Assembly: GCA_003132865.1 (NCBI GenBank)
Contig: PKYZ01000567.1
Span: 1-16,051 of the forward strand
Direction: 5' to 3'
DNA: 16,051 bases
Source: Bryobacterales bacterium
GTDB lineage: Bacteria; Acidobacteriota; Terriglobia; Bryobacterales; Bryobacteraceae
This document shows positions 1 through 7,034 of this stretch, one piece after another. Each line of letters begins with the position of its first letter. Positions within the stretch are counted from its first letter, which is position 1. The translations under genes and the position numbers were made by a program. The notes beneath the pieces were generated by a model. The model worked only from the letters and a program-made list of their open reading frames with translations. It made no database searches and was not told the DNA's origin.

Positions 1-60
1 CGGTTACAGGAAAAGTATGCGGCATTACACACGAGTGCGTGCGCCACCTCATCACCGTCA

Positions 61-77
61 GGCGAGCTTCGCTCGCC
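61..77. repeat. Perfect 7-bp inverted repeat (hairpin)
   Basis: GGCGAGC and GCTCGCC are separated by TTC. The hairpin is strong but has no T-run, and the gene it might serve is not in the window. It could be the REP-like palindrome of another family, or part of a structured transcript entering from the left edge. Confidence 0.35.
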
Positions 78-518
78 GTGGTTGGTGGCTGGTGGTTGTG
101 CCACCCGGGAGGGGGCCGGGCCGGGGTTCGATTGTGCATCGTTGGGCGTTATTGTGCAGGGATCGCGGGTTTTGGGACTTACAACAAAATCTGCCGAACA
201 AAGCCATTTCTCAAAACTTGCGTAGAAGTTTAACTTGTTTGTAATAAGTTACGGGGCTTAGTTAAAGTGTTGGTCATCATGCTAGCATTGCGGGTTAGCG
301 GAGCCGCCTAGATCGCCCGGCTGCGGTTGAAATTGTCAAAGAACCAGGGCGCTCCCGACAGAACACCTTGCGGCGAGTGCGGGGAGCCGATCCGGACTGA
401 GTGGATATCTTTGCCCGACATAAGAGTAGCACGCGGTTTTCGGGAGATCGGAGAGATCCACCTTGCTTAGCGGTTGTTTTCAGTCGGTTACGATGGACTG
501 AATTGCGTGACCGATATA

Positions 519-537
519 GGTTTCAGTTGATGAAACC
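519..537. repeat. 7-bp inverted repeat downstream of TonB pseudogene
   Basis: GGTTTCA and TGAAACC flank a 5-nt loop. It lies about 140 bp past the stop of the minus-strand TonB pseudogene. It could be a remnant terminator, but there is no adjacent T-tract on the minus strand, so the role is unproven. Confidence 0.25.
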
Positions 538-679
538 GTGCGGTGAACTATACCTCATGGCGACGCTGGTTCGGTGCCGCCCTCGAGGTTCAGCCGGACG
601 CCTCCAAGGGCGGCAGGCGCCGCTTTACAGGGTCGGGCGTTACGACCACATGGCCTCAGTCGGGGGGCTTCTGCCGTCC

Positions 680-1688
680 TCACTGACACCGAAGTGCGAA
701 GTCCAACGTGAGATTCAGGGTTTTGGAGTCAATCGATTCCGGCTTAAAGCGCCACCGCTTCGCGGCGTCAATCGCGCTTGGTTCCAGCAATGGATGGCCT
801 GAGGTGGCCAAGACACCGAGGACCTCACCCGTAGCTGGTTCCAAACTAAGTTGCAGCTCGACTTTGCCTTCAATGCGCAATGCCTTGGCCAGAGGCGGAT
901 ATATTGGGGTCACGAAATGATTGAATTGGTACGCCTAAGCGTTTAGTAGCTGCGGAGCATTGTTCAAGCTGGCTTCCGCAACACTGACCGGACACCGATA
1001 GCTTGTCAACAAGGATCGAAAGCGCGGAGATCGCCAAGTCCCGGCATTTCGTTTGAAGGCTGCTGCCAGCCCGGCATCGGACCGGCCGGAAACCAATTCC
1101 GGCACCATTTTCTCCCCATCGCGCTGGAGAATGAGGTCATCCGCCTCCGTGCGACCGTGAAATATGTCGTTCGACCCAAACACCGGATCGGTAATCTCGG
1201 AAGCCAGGTTCCAAAGGCGAGCCAGCTTGGGATTTTCCCGCTGCAAAAGGTCCATGTCGACCTTTTCTGATATCGGCAACCCGAGGACACTGGACGAAGA
1301 GCCGCACTGGGCGACAATACCAAAGGTGATAAACTCAACCGCGCCCTCAGCCCGGGGGTATCTCTTGAGCAGGGCGTTAAGCGCGCCCGGTTTGACAGCG
1401 CAGGGATTATTGGCCTTGACCAGTTCGCCGGGAGACGTGTTGTGCACCTCCCTGTTGCGCTCTGTACGATGATCCGCGGGCAATTCAGATTAACCGTCGC
1501 GACTCGCGAGTAACGGATAAGGGAGTCCGGCCCGGCCGGCTCACATCGACCACACGATCACGATAGTGAAACGCCGAGACGTCGGGCGATAAGAACACGG
1601 AGACGATGTAGAGCTGTGAAGGTACAGAAAATTCTTCGGCTCGCGCAACGACCGCCGCAATCGCCGTAATCAGTAGCCACCAGCGCAT
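680..1688 (-). pseudogene. Secreted TonB C-terminal-domain protein, broken by two frameshifts and an amber codon
   Basis: The start is ATG at 1688-1686, followed by a signal peptide (MRWWLLITAIAAVVARA) and the secreted stretch EEFSVPSQLYIVSVFLSPD, readable to about 1532. Coding sense then moves to a second frame (about 1530-1456, containing DSLIRYSRV and NCPRIIVQSA), and then to a third frame (about 1456-938, containing NTSPGELVKANNPC and PQLLNA). TAG at 935-937 stops that frame, but the same frame continues beyond it (AYQFNHF) into a clear TonB C-terminal domain: YPPLAKALRIEGKVELQL, a SGHPLL block and AAKRWRFKP, ending at TGA 680-682. The rejoined protein would be about 335 residues. TonB-type domains normally link periplasmic or outer-membrane partners to the proton-motive-force complex; stand-alone secreted versions are poorly characterised. 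Both frame changes are in the same direction, consistent with single-base deletions. The frame continuity is seen directly; the resemblance to intact acidobacterial homologues is from memory. Inactivation is very likely unless there are sequencing errors. Confidence 0.8.
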
Positions 1689-1704
1689 CTCATTGCAGAT
1701 ACGT

Positions 1705-1953
1705 ATGCCGAACGATACGCAGGTTTCCAAGTGGGGGAATGGCCTGGCCGTGCGAATCCCCGTGGCCTTGGCGAGAGAGGCACGTCTCGCGGAAGGCGAC
1801 CGCCTGACGCTCGATCTTGCAACCGATGGCAGCATCGTCTTGCGACCGGCCCGCCGGAAGTACGAACTGCGGCAACTGGTATCGCGAATCACCACGAAGA
1901 ACCGGCAGTCGGAGACAGATTGGGGACCGCCAGCCGGCCAGGAATCGTGGTGA
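1705..1953 (+). CDS. mazE: MazE-type antitoxin (AbrB/SpoVT fold)
   Basis: This 82-residue protein begins at ATG 1705; a TTG at 1693 is possible but less likely. The N-terminal half is a classic swapped-hairpin AbrB DNA-binding domain: TQVSKWGNGLAVRIPVALA, then AREARLAEGDRLTLDL and IVLRPARRKYEL. The acidic/aromatic C-terminal tail (ITTKNRQSETDWGPPAG, ending ESW) is the usual toxin-binding segment, which wraps around MazF. MazE normally neutralises the toxin and represses its own promoter as the MazEF complex. The gene sits head-to-head with the TonB pseudogene, with only 16 bp between the two start codons, so its promoter must lie within the pseudogene's 5' end. Length and motifs look complete. 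No strong ribosome binding site is visible. The toxin gene overlaps its stop codon. Confidence 0.88.
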   Translation: MPNDTQVSKWGNGLAVRIPVALAREARLAEGDRLTLDLATDGSIVLRPARRKYELRQLVSRITTKNRQSETDWGPPAGQESW

Positions 1954-2207
1954 CGTCCACCTACGTCCCGGCATGTCCCAGCCCCGGCGATTTCATCTGG
2001 CTGACTTTTGATCCCCACGCAGGCCGTGAGCAAGCGGGGCGGCGGCCGGCGCTGGTGCTCAGTCCCAAGGCCTACAACCAGAGGTCGGGCTTGGCGCTGG
2101 TTTGTCCCGTGACTAGCCAGGCAAAGGGCTATCCGTTTGTCGCATACATGCGCCCGCGCTTTTCCAGCGCGTCCAAGGCGTGTGGACAGCCGGCGGAAGC
2201 CACCTAA
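1950..2207 (+). pseudogene. mazF: MazF-type toxin, C-terminally truncated at a REP-like palindrome
   Basis: GTG at 1950 overlaps the mazE stop as GTGA; GTG at 1947 is an alternative. MazF toxins are small SH3-like ribonucleases that cleave mRNA at short motifs. The N-terminal two thirds is typical: GDFIWLTFDPHAGREQAGRR, PALVLSPKAYN and LALVCPVTSQAKGYPF. After KGYPF (about residue 60) the family pattern is lost. The usual GVVLADQV...LDW segment is absent, and the frame ends at TAA 2205-2207, inside the first hairpin of a REP copy. The product is 85 residues against about 110 for the family. In another frame around 2148-2185 the string RVQGVW resembles the lost segment, suggesting a frameshift followed by replacement of the 3' end by the REP. 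The toxin is probably inactive; a shortened functional product cannot be excluded. Confidence 0.7.
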
Positions 2208-2239
2208 AAGGTGGCATGCAGGATTGGCTGCGCCACAAG
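2197..2239 (+). repeat. REP copy A (at the end of mazF)
   Basis: Hairpin 1 is GCCACCT-AAA-AGGTGGC at 2199-2215. It is followed by a degraded second hairpin (GCAGGATTGGCTGC, with one arm partly lost) and the tail GCCACAAG. It has the same order and orientation as copy D at 7616-7661. The mazF stop codon lies in hairpin 1. Confidence 0.75.
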
Positions 2240-2296
2240 ATGGAACAGTTATGTGGTAAATCTGAGTAATGCACGTCTTGCAGGGCTCCTCGAAGC

Positions 2297-3073
2297 ATGC
2301 CGGAATCCAGTAACGCACCCATGATCGAGGCCGCCGGCCTCAGCAAATTTTATGGAGACTTCGCCGCCATTCGCGACGTCACTTTCTCCATCCCTCAAGG
2401 CCAGGTGGCCGCCTTCCTCGGCCCCAACGGCGCCGGCAAGTCCACCACCATGAAGATCCTCACCGGCTATCTCGCGCCCAGCTCGGGCGTCGCGCACATC
2501 GCCGGCCTCGACGTGGCCACCGACCGTATCGCCGCCGCCGAGCGCCTCGGCTACCTGCCCGAAAACGGCCCGCTCTATCCCGACATGACGCCGCTCGGCC
2601 TGCTCAAATTCTTCGGACGCGCGCGCGGCCTCACCGGCGTCTACTTGCAGCAACGCATCGACGCCGTCATCGCCGCCTGCGCCCTGGGAGCCGTCATCGA
2701 AAAGCCCATCCAAAAGCTCTCGAAAGGCTACCGCCAGCGCGCCGGCATGGCCCTGGTGCTGCTGCACGAGCCAGACGTCCTCATCATGGACGAACCCACC
2801 AGCGGCCTCGATCCCAACCAGACCCGCGAGGTCCGCCAAACCATCCGCGAGCTCGGCCGCAACAAGACCATCCTGCTCTCGACACACATCCTGCAGGAGG
2901 TCGAAGCCATGGCCGGCCGCGTCATCTTCATCAATCGCGGACGCGTGGTCTTCGACGGCACCCCCGCCGAAATGCAAGCCGGATACGCATCGCTCGACGA
3001 CGCATTCCGCGCCCTCACTGAAGGGCCTATGCAGGAAAGGCCCCCTGCAGGAAGGCCCCTGCAGGAAGTATGA
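2297..3073 (+). CDS. gldA: GldA-like ABC transporter ATPase
   Basis: This is a 258-residue cytoplasmic ATP-binding subunit of an ABC-2 type exporter. Visible motifs are Walker A GPNGAGKST (residues 42-50), Q-loop region around 84-92, signature LSKGYRQR (141-148), Walker B VLIMDE (161-166), D-loop SGLD (169-172) and H-loop histidine 197 (LLSTH). It powers the membrane partner encoded just downstream (GldF-GldG fusion) and the DUF4340 protein after that. In Bacteroidetes the equivalent Gld complex is linked to gliding; in other phyla the substrate is unknown, so the symbol indicates family only. The ATG at 2297 has no strong ribosome binding site, and ATG at 2321 is an alternative. The last 16 residues (GPMQERPPAGRPLQEV) come from three 15-bp tandem repeats and look like an acquired tail. 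The reading frame is otherwise intact and similar in codon use to its neighbours. Confidence 0.92.
   Translation: MPESSNAPMIEAAGLSKFYGDFAAIRDVTFSIPQGQVAAFLGPNGAGKSTTMKILTGYLAPSSGVAHIAGLDVATDRIAAAERLGYLPENGPLYPDMTPLGLLKFFGRARGLTGVYLQQRIDAVIAACALGAVIEKPIQKLSKGYRQRAGMALVLLHEPDVLIMDEPTSGLDPNQTREVRQTIRELGRNKTILLSTHILQEVEAMAGRVIFINRGRVVFDGTPAEMQAGYASLDDAFRALTEGPMQERPPAGRPLQEV
3026..3070 (+). repeat. Three 15-bp tandem repeats in the 3' end of gldA
   Basis: The units are 3026-3040, 3041-3055 and 3056-3070, each built around TGCAGGAA, with CCTGCAGG in the second and third. They are in frame and encode MQERP, PAGRP and LQEV, followed by the stop. Confidence 0.7.
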
Positions 3074-3095
3074 AAAAGACTTGCAATAGCGGCTG

Positions 3096-3137
3096 GCGGC
3101 CTGAGAGGCAGCCGCAGGCCACGGGCCTGCCCCACAG
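3096..3137 (+). repeat. REP copy B (between gldA and gldFG)
   Basis: The first half (3096-3112) aligns base for base with hairpin 1 of copies A and D but with imperfect pairing. The second hairpin is perfect: GCAGGCC-ACG-GGCCTGC at 3114-3130, followed by the tail CCCACAG. It occupies most of the 73-bp gap between the two genes and ends directly against the ribosome binding site of the permease gene. Confidence 0.65.
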
Positions 3138-3142
3138 AGGAG
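3136..3142 (+). promoter_or_regulatory. Ribosome binding site of the permease gene
   Basis: AGAGGAGG lies 4 nt before GTG 3147 and decides that start. It directly abuts the REP tail, so folding of the REP could influence its access. Confidence 0.65.
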
Positions 3143-3146
3143 GCCC

Positions 3147-5720
3147 GTGCACCCCCGCAAGCGTGTAATCCAAGCCATCCTGCGGCGCGAGCTGGCCTCT
3201 TACTTCGCCACGCCCACCGGATACGTCTTCATCACGCTGTTTGTCTTCTTGAGCGCCATGGCCGCCTTCTGGCAGGAGCGCTTTTTTGCCACCAACCTGG
3301 CCAACCTCGATCAGCTCAACCGTTTCTTCCCCTATCTCCTCATTTTCCTGGTCCCCGCCATCAGCATGAGTCTGTGGGCGGAAGAAAAGAAGCAAGGCAC
3401 CGAAGAGTTGTTACTCACTCTGCCCGCCACCGACTTACAAATCGTACTCGGAAAGTACCTCGCCGCGCTGGCCATTTATTCGGTGGCATTGTTATTCTCC
3501 CTAAGTCACGTCGTGGTGCTCTGCTGGCTCGGCAGCCCCGATCCCGGCCTGATGTTTTGCACTTATCTGGGTTACTGGCTGATGGGCGCCGCTCTGCTCA
3601 CCGCCGGCATGCTGGCCTCGGCCCTCACCGATAACCTGACGGTCGCCTTCATCCTTGGCGCGGTTTTCTGTTCCGTCCCGGTCTTCCTGAATTACGCGGG
3701 ATCGATCGTCGCCGGCGCTACCCAGCGCGTGGCCGAAAAGCTGTCGGTTGTCGAACAGTTCCGCGATCTCTCGACCGGCGTCATCACGCTCGCACCGCTG
3801 GTCTACTTCGCTTCCTTCGCCGCGGCCACGCTCTATCTGAACGTCGTCATCCTGGGACACCGCCGCTGGCGCACCGGACCCCAATCGCCCTGGATGAGTG
3901 GCCATCTCGCCGTCCGCGCGCTGGCCTTGGCTGCGATCGTCGCCAGCCTCACCTTGCTGGCGTCGAACTCCCGCCTGCGCCTGGACGCCACCTCCGAGCA
4001 GATCCATTCGCTCTCGGGCGAAACCAAAACCCTGTTGCGCTCCATCGATCGGCGCCAGCCCGTCTTCATCCAGGCCTACTTCAGCCCGGATGTCCCGCGC
4101 AGCTACGTGGAAGCGCGCAGCGGTCTGGTGGCCATGCTGCGCGAGTTTCAAGCGGTCTCCGATGGCGGCGTCAACGCCAAAATCGTCGAGACCGTGAAGT
4201 ACTCGCCGCAGGCCCGCGAAGCGCAGGAACGCTTCGGCATCAAACCGTTTCGCGTGCCCGCCAGCGAAGAAAGCGCCCGCGTGATGAACGACATCTTTCT
4301 CGGACTGGCCTTCACGCGCGGCTCCGAGGAGTTCGTGATCCCGTTCTTCGATCGCGGCCTGCCGGTCGAATACGAGCTGATGCGTTCCATGCGCGTGGTT
4401 TCGCGCGCCAAGCGCAAGAAGATCGGAATCCTTAATACGCCCGCCAAGCTATTCGGCGGACTCGATTTTCAGAGCCGCGCGCAATCCCAGGAGTGGTCCA
4501 TCGTTTCCGAACTGAGAAAACAGTACGAAGTCGCGCAAGTCTCGCCCGATGCCGATTATCCCGACGATCTGGATGCGCTTCTGGTGGCGCTGCCCTCGTC
4601 CCTGACGCAGCCGCAGGCCGACCGGCTGACTGCCTACGTCGGGCGCGGCAAGCCCACGCTGCTGCTGGTCGATCCCATGCCGGCCTTCGATCTGGATCTC
4701 GCCCCGCAGGAGTCGAAAACCAATCTCCGCCCGCTCTTGGACCTGTTGGGCATCGCCTGGCAAACCAACCGCATCGCCTGGGATAACTACAACCCGCACC
4801 CGCAGCTAAAGACCTTGCCCAAAGAAGTCGTCTTCGTCGGCAAGGGTTTCAACCAGAAGGACCCCATCACCGCCGGATTGCAGGAAGTCGTGCTGCTGTA
4901 CCCCGGCGTGCTGAAGAGCCAGGGCGGCGCGCCCTTCGTGCCTCTGCTCAAGACCAGCGCCGATTCCGGCCTGGTCCGCTGGGACGAGCTGGTGCAACGC
5001 AGCATGTTCGGGGTCGCTATCAATCAGGATGCGCCGCACAACCCGGATGAAGGCAGTCACGTGCTGGCCGCCCGGATTCAAGGTAAGGGAAGCGCGGGCC
5101 CGCTGAATGCTATCGTGATCGCCGACGCCGACATGATGAGCGAGCAGTTCTTCGAACTGCGCCGCCACGGCGTCGAGAATCTCACCTTCGATAACGTCAC
5201 GTTCCTGCTGAACTCGGTCGACCAACTCGCCGGCGATCCATCCTTCATCGCGCTGCGCAAGCGCCGTCCGAAGCAGCGTACGCTCGAAGCCGTGGAGGCG
5301 CGCACGCGCACCTACGAAGGCCAGCGGCTGCACGAATCCGAGCAGGCCGAAGCCCTCGCCGACCAACGCCTCAAGGAAGCCCAGGCGCGCCTGGATCGCG
5401 CCGTGCGGGAAGTGGAGCAGCGCGGCGACCTGGACGAGCAGACCAAAGAGGTCATGATCGCCAACCTCAAATCGGCCGAGAACCGCCGCCTGGAAGTGGC
5501 GCGCTCCAACATCGAGGACGAGAAGCAGCGCCAGATCGAAGACAGCCGCGCCGAAATGGAGAACTCCATTCGCGGCATCCAGAACACCATCAAGCTGATG
5601 GCCGTTGCGCTGCCGCCAATTCCCGCGTTCATCGTTTTCGTGATCGTCTCCGTGCGCCGCCTGCGCCGCGAGCGCATCGGCGTACCCGTGGATCGCCTGG
5701 TGGACAAGGAGGCCGCGTGA
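3147..5720 (+). CDS. GldF-GldG fusion: ABC-2 permease joined to an ABC auxiliary (Gldg) domain
   Basis: This 857-residue inner-membrane protein starts at GTG 3147, behind a good AGGAGG site. Residues 8-240 are an ABC-2 permease of the GldF type with about six membrane segments (for example GYVFITLFVFLSAMAAF, FFPYLLIFLVPAISMSLW) and the EEKKQGTEELLLTLP loop typical of that family. A further segment at about 254-273 leads into a large GldG-like extracytoplasmic domain (about 282-690, starting near RLDATSEQIHSLS). A charged coiled coil, rich in E, R, A and Q, covers about 715-810, then a last membrane helix (IPAFIVFVIVSV) and a basic cytoplasmic tail. In Flavobacterium GldF and GldG are separate proteins; here they are one chain. 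It pairs with the upstream ATPase, and its stop overlaps the DUF4340 start. The substrate is unknown. Confidence 0.9.
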   Translation: MHPRKRVIQAILRRELASYFATPTGYVFITLFVFLSAMAAFWQERFFATNLANLDQLNRFFPYLLIFLVPAISMSLWAEEKKQGTEELLLTLPATDLQIVLGKYLAALAIYSVALLFSLSHVVVLCWLGSPDPGLMFCTYLGYWLMGAALLTAGMLASALTDNLTVAFILGAVFCSVPVFLNYAGSIVAGATQRVAEKLSVVEQFRDLSTGVITLAPLVYFASFAAATLYLNVVILGHRRWRTGPQSPWMSGHLAVRALALAAIVASLTLLASNSRLRLDATSEQIHSLSGETKTLLRSIDRRQPVFIQAYFSPDVPRSYVEARSGLVAMLREFQAVSDGGVNAKIVETVKYSPQAREAQERFGIKPFRVPASEESARVMNDIFLGLAFTRGSEEFVIPFFDRGLPVEYELMRSMRVVSRAKRKKIGILNTPAKLFGGLDFQSRAQSQEWSIVSELRKQYEVAQVSPDADYPDDLDALLVALPSSLTQPQADRLTAYVGRGKPTLLLVDPMPAFDLDLAPQESKTNLRPLLDLLGIAWQTNRIAWDNYNPHPQLKTLPKEVVFVGKGFNQKDPITAGLQEVVLLYPGVLKSQGGAPFVPLLKTSADSGLVRWDELVQRSMFGVAINQDAPHNPDEGSHVLAARIQGKGSAGPLNAIVIADADMMSEQFFELRRHGVENLTFDNVTFLLNSVDQLAGDPSFIALRKRRPKQRTLEAVEARTRTYEGQRLHESEQAEALADQRLKEAQARLDRAVREVEQRGDLDEQTKEVMIANLKSAENRRLEVARSNIEDEKQRQIEDSRAEMENSIRGIQNTIKLMAVALPPIPAFIVFVIVSVRRLRRERIGVPVDRLVDKEAA

Positions 5721-6958
5721 CGGAGAGCGTCAAGACGGCCGCGCTGGCCGGCGCCGCGCTGGTGCTGGCGATCTCCGCCGCCGTCATCGAACCGGAGGCC
5801 CGCGTGCCCGCCATCATGAGCGATCAGGGCGAGGCCTTCTATCCAACGTTCACCGATGCGCAGGCGCCCCGCACCATCGAAGTGGTGGATTACGACGACG
5901 CCACCGCCACCGCGTTGCCGCTGAAGGTGCAGTTCCAGCAAGGCAAGTGGGTGATCGCCTCGCACTACAATTACCGGGTCGATATCGGCGACCGCCTCGC
6001 CAAGACCGCCGCAGCCCTCATGTATCTGAAGAAGGATATGGTCCGCTCGGATTCGCCGCTCGATCATGCCAAGTATGGCGTCGTCGATCCGCTGGATGAG
6101 AAAGCCAGCGGTCTTACCGGGCGCGGCAAGCGCGTCACCCTGCGCGACGCGAACGGCGGCATCCTGGCCGATTTCATCTTGGGCAAGCCCGTGGAAGGAA
6201 AGCCGGGCTATCGCTACGTCCGCGTGCCCGGACAGAAGCGTACCTACGCCGTGAAGACCGACGCCGATCCCTCGGCGCGTTTTGCCGATTGGGTGAACGC
6301 CGGCCTGCTGCGCATCGCCAGCGCTTCCATACGCAAGGTGACCGTCAACCGCTACAACATCGATCCCGGCGCGGGCCGCATGAGCAACCAGGAAACCACC
6401 GTTCTGACGCAGGATAAGGGGGAGTGGAATGCCGCCGGGGAGAAGCTGAACCTGCCCGCGGTGCATGCCATGGCCGCCGCGCTGGATAGTCTGAAGATCG
6501 TGGATGTGCGCCCGAAGCCGCCCGGTCTGGCCGCCGGCCTGCGCCATGAAGAGCTGCAGCTTACGCTCGAAACCGCGCTGTCGTTGCAGAAGGCGGGTTA
6601 TTTCTTCACGCCGCAGGGACGCGTCTTCTCAAGCGAAGGCGATATGACGGTGGAGACCAGCAACGGCCTGATGTACTCGTTGCGCTTCGGCGACGTTGCC
6701 GCTGGCGATACTAAATCGGGCGCGCCTTCGGACAACCGCAATCTTTTTGTAATGGTGCACTTTGACGCCGCCAAAGCCGGTGCGTATGGAGGCGACGCGG
6801 GCGCCGGCGAGCGGACGGCCCGCGAGTTGAACGACCGGTTTGCGGATTGGTATTACGTGATCGGCGGCAAAGATTTCCAGAACTTGAGGCTGGGGAGAGG
6901 GGCTACCGCGCAGCCCGCGCGCCAACCTGGGCAGGAGGCCGTGCCGCCGCAGCGGTAG
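5717..6958 (+). CDS. DUF4340 domain protein, membrane-anchored partner of the Gld-type transporter
   Basis: This 413-residue protein has a GTG start at 5717 that overlaps the permease stop as GTGA, showing translational coupling. An N-terminal membrane anchor (KTAALAGAALVLAISAAVI) precedes an extracytoplasmic region. The DUF4340 pattern is visible in the first half: KWVIASHYNYRVDIGDRLAK, an acidic/hydrophobic helix, HAKYGVVDP, and the strand block KRVTLRDANGGILADFILGK followed by GYRYVRVPGQKRTYAV and WVNAGLLRI. The second half (from about residue 215) is a further mixed alpha/beta region ending in a disordered Q/P-rich tail. DUF4340 genes commonly follow gldA-gldF-gldG modules, and the context here is the same; the biochemical role is unknown. 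The frame is intact. A REP copy begins 18 bp after the stop codon. Confidence 0.87.
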   Translation: MTESVKTAALAGAALVLAISAAVIEPEARVPAIMSDQGEAFYPTFTDAQAPRTIEVVDYDDATATALPLKVQFQQGKWVIASHYNYRVDIGDRLAKTAAALMYLKKDMVRSDSPLDHAKYGVVDPLDEKASGLTGRGKRVTLRDANGGILADFILGKPVEGKPGYRYVRVPGQKRTYAVKTDADPSARFADWVNAGLLRIASASIRKVTVNRYNIDPGAGRMSNQETTVLTQDKGEWNAAGEKLNLPAVHAMAAALDSLKIVDVRPKPPGLAAGLRHEELQLTLETALSLQKAGYFFTPQGRVFSSEGDMTVETSNGLMYSLRFGDVAAGDTKSGAPSDNRNLFVMVHFDAAKAGAYGGDAGAGERTARELNDRFADWYYVIGGKDFQNLRLGRGATAQPARQPGQEAVPPQR

Positions 6959-6975
6959 GCTGTCAAGTGTTACAA

Positions 6976-7022
6976 AGTGGGGCAGCCAATCCTGGCTGCA
7001 GGCCGCCTTTTAGGCGGCCTGC
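6976..7022 (-). repeat. REP copy C (upstream of RAYT, inverted)
   Basis: Read on the minus strand: hairpin 1 AGGCCGCC-TAAAA-GGCGGCCT (7020-7000), hairpin 2 GCAGCCA...TGGCTGC (6999-6982), then tail CCCACTTT. It is the inverted counterpart of copy D downstream of the RAYT. Lying just after the DUF4340 stop, it could also act as a transcription barrier for the transporter operon. Confidence 0.85.
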
Positions 7023-7034
7023 CCTCGTATATTC

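Larger units (their letters stand above)
1..679. other. Non-coding stretch with hairpins
   Basis: I see no convincing gene here. Short open frames exist on the plus strand (for example 39-233 and 401-802), but they lack recognisable motifs and ribosome binding sites, and the second runs antisense into the TonB pseudogene. The stretch holds a perfect 7-bp-stem hairpin at 61-77, which may sit inside a longer imperfect stem (GCCACC at 43-48 against GGTGGC at 84-89), and another 7-bp-stem hairpin at 519-537. Neither is followed by a T-run. The region around 180-260 is A+T-richer than the rest of the window. Confidence 0.5.

Noticed and set aside
39..233. Short frame near the left edge
   Set aside because: Low-complexity G/W/R-rich translation with no recognisable family or ribosome binding site; it spans a hairpin.
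300..345. TTGACA-like string on the minus strand (near 335) as a promoter
   Set aside because: No plausible -10 box lies at the right distance and there is no gene downstream in the window.
401..802. 133-codon plus-strand frame beginning with GTG
   Set aside because: No motif or ribosome binding site, odd composition, and its 3' third is antisense to the TonB domain, so it is most likely a shadow.
1485..2318. 277-codon minus-strand frame taken as one gene
   Set aside because: Only its last 67 codons (from ATG 1688) look like protein; the rest is antisense to mazEF and the gldA start.
2249..3178. 309-codon minus-strand frame opposite gldA
   Set aside because: It is a mirror of the ATPase gene, with typical G/A/D/E-rich antisense composition and no motif.
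5312..6547. 411-codon minus-strand frame opposite the permease and DUF4340 genes
   Set aside because: It overlaps two clear coupled genes and shows only antisense-type composition.
6982..7020. The two hairpins after the DUF4340 gene read purely as a transcription terminator
   Set aside because: The same two-hairpin-plus-tail design occurs inverted at 7614-7661 and at mazF, so REP identity explains it better, although it may also stop transcription.
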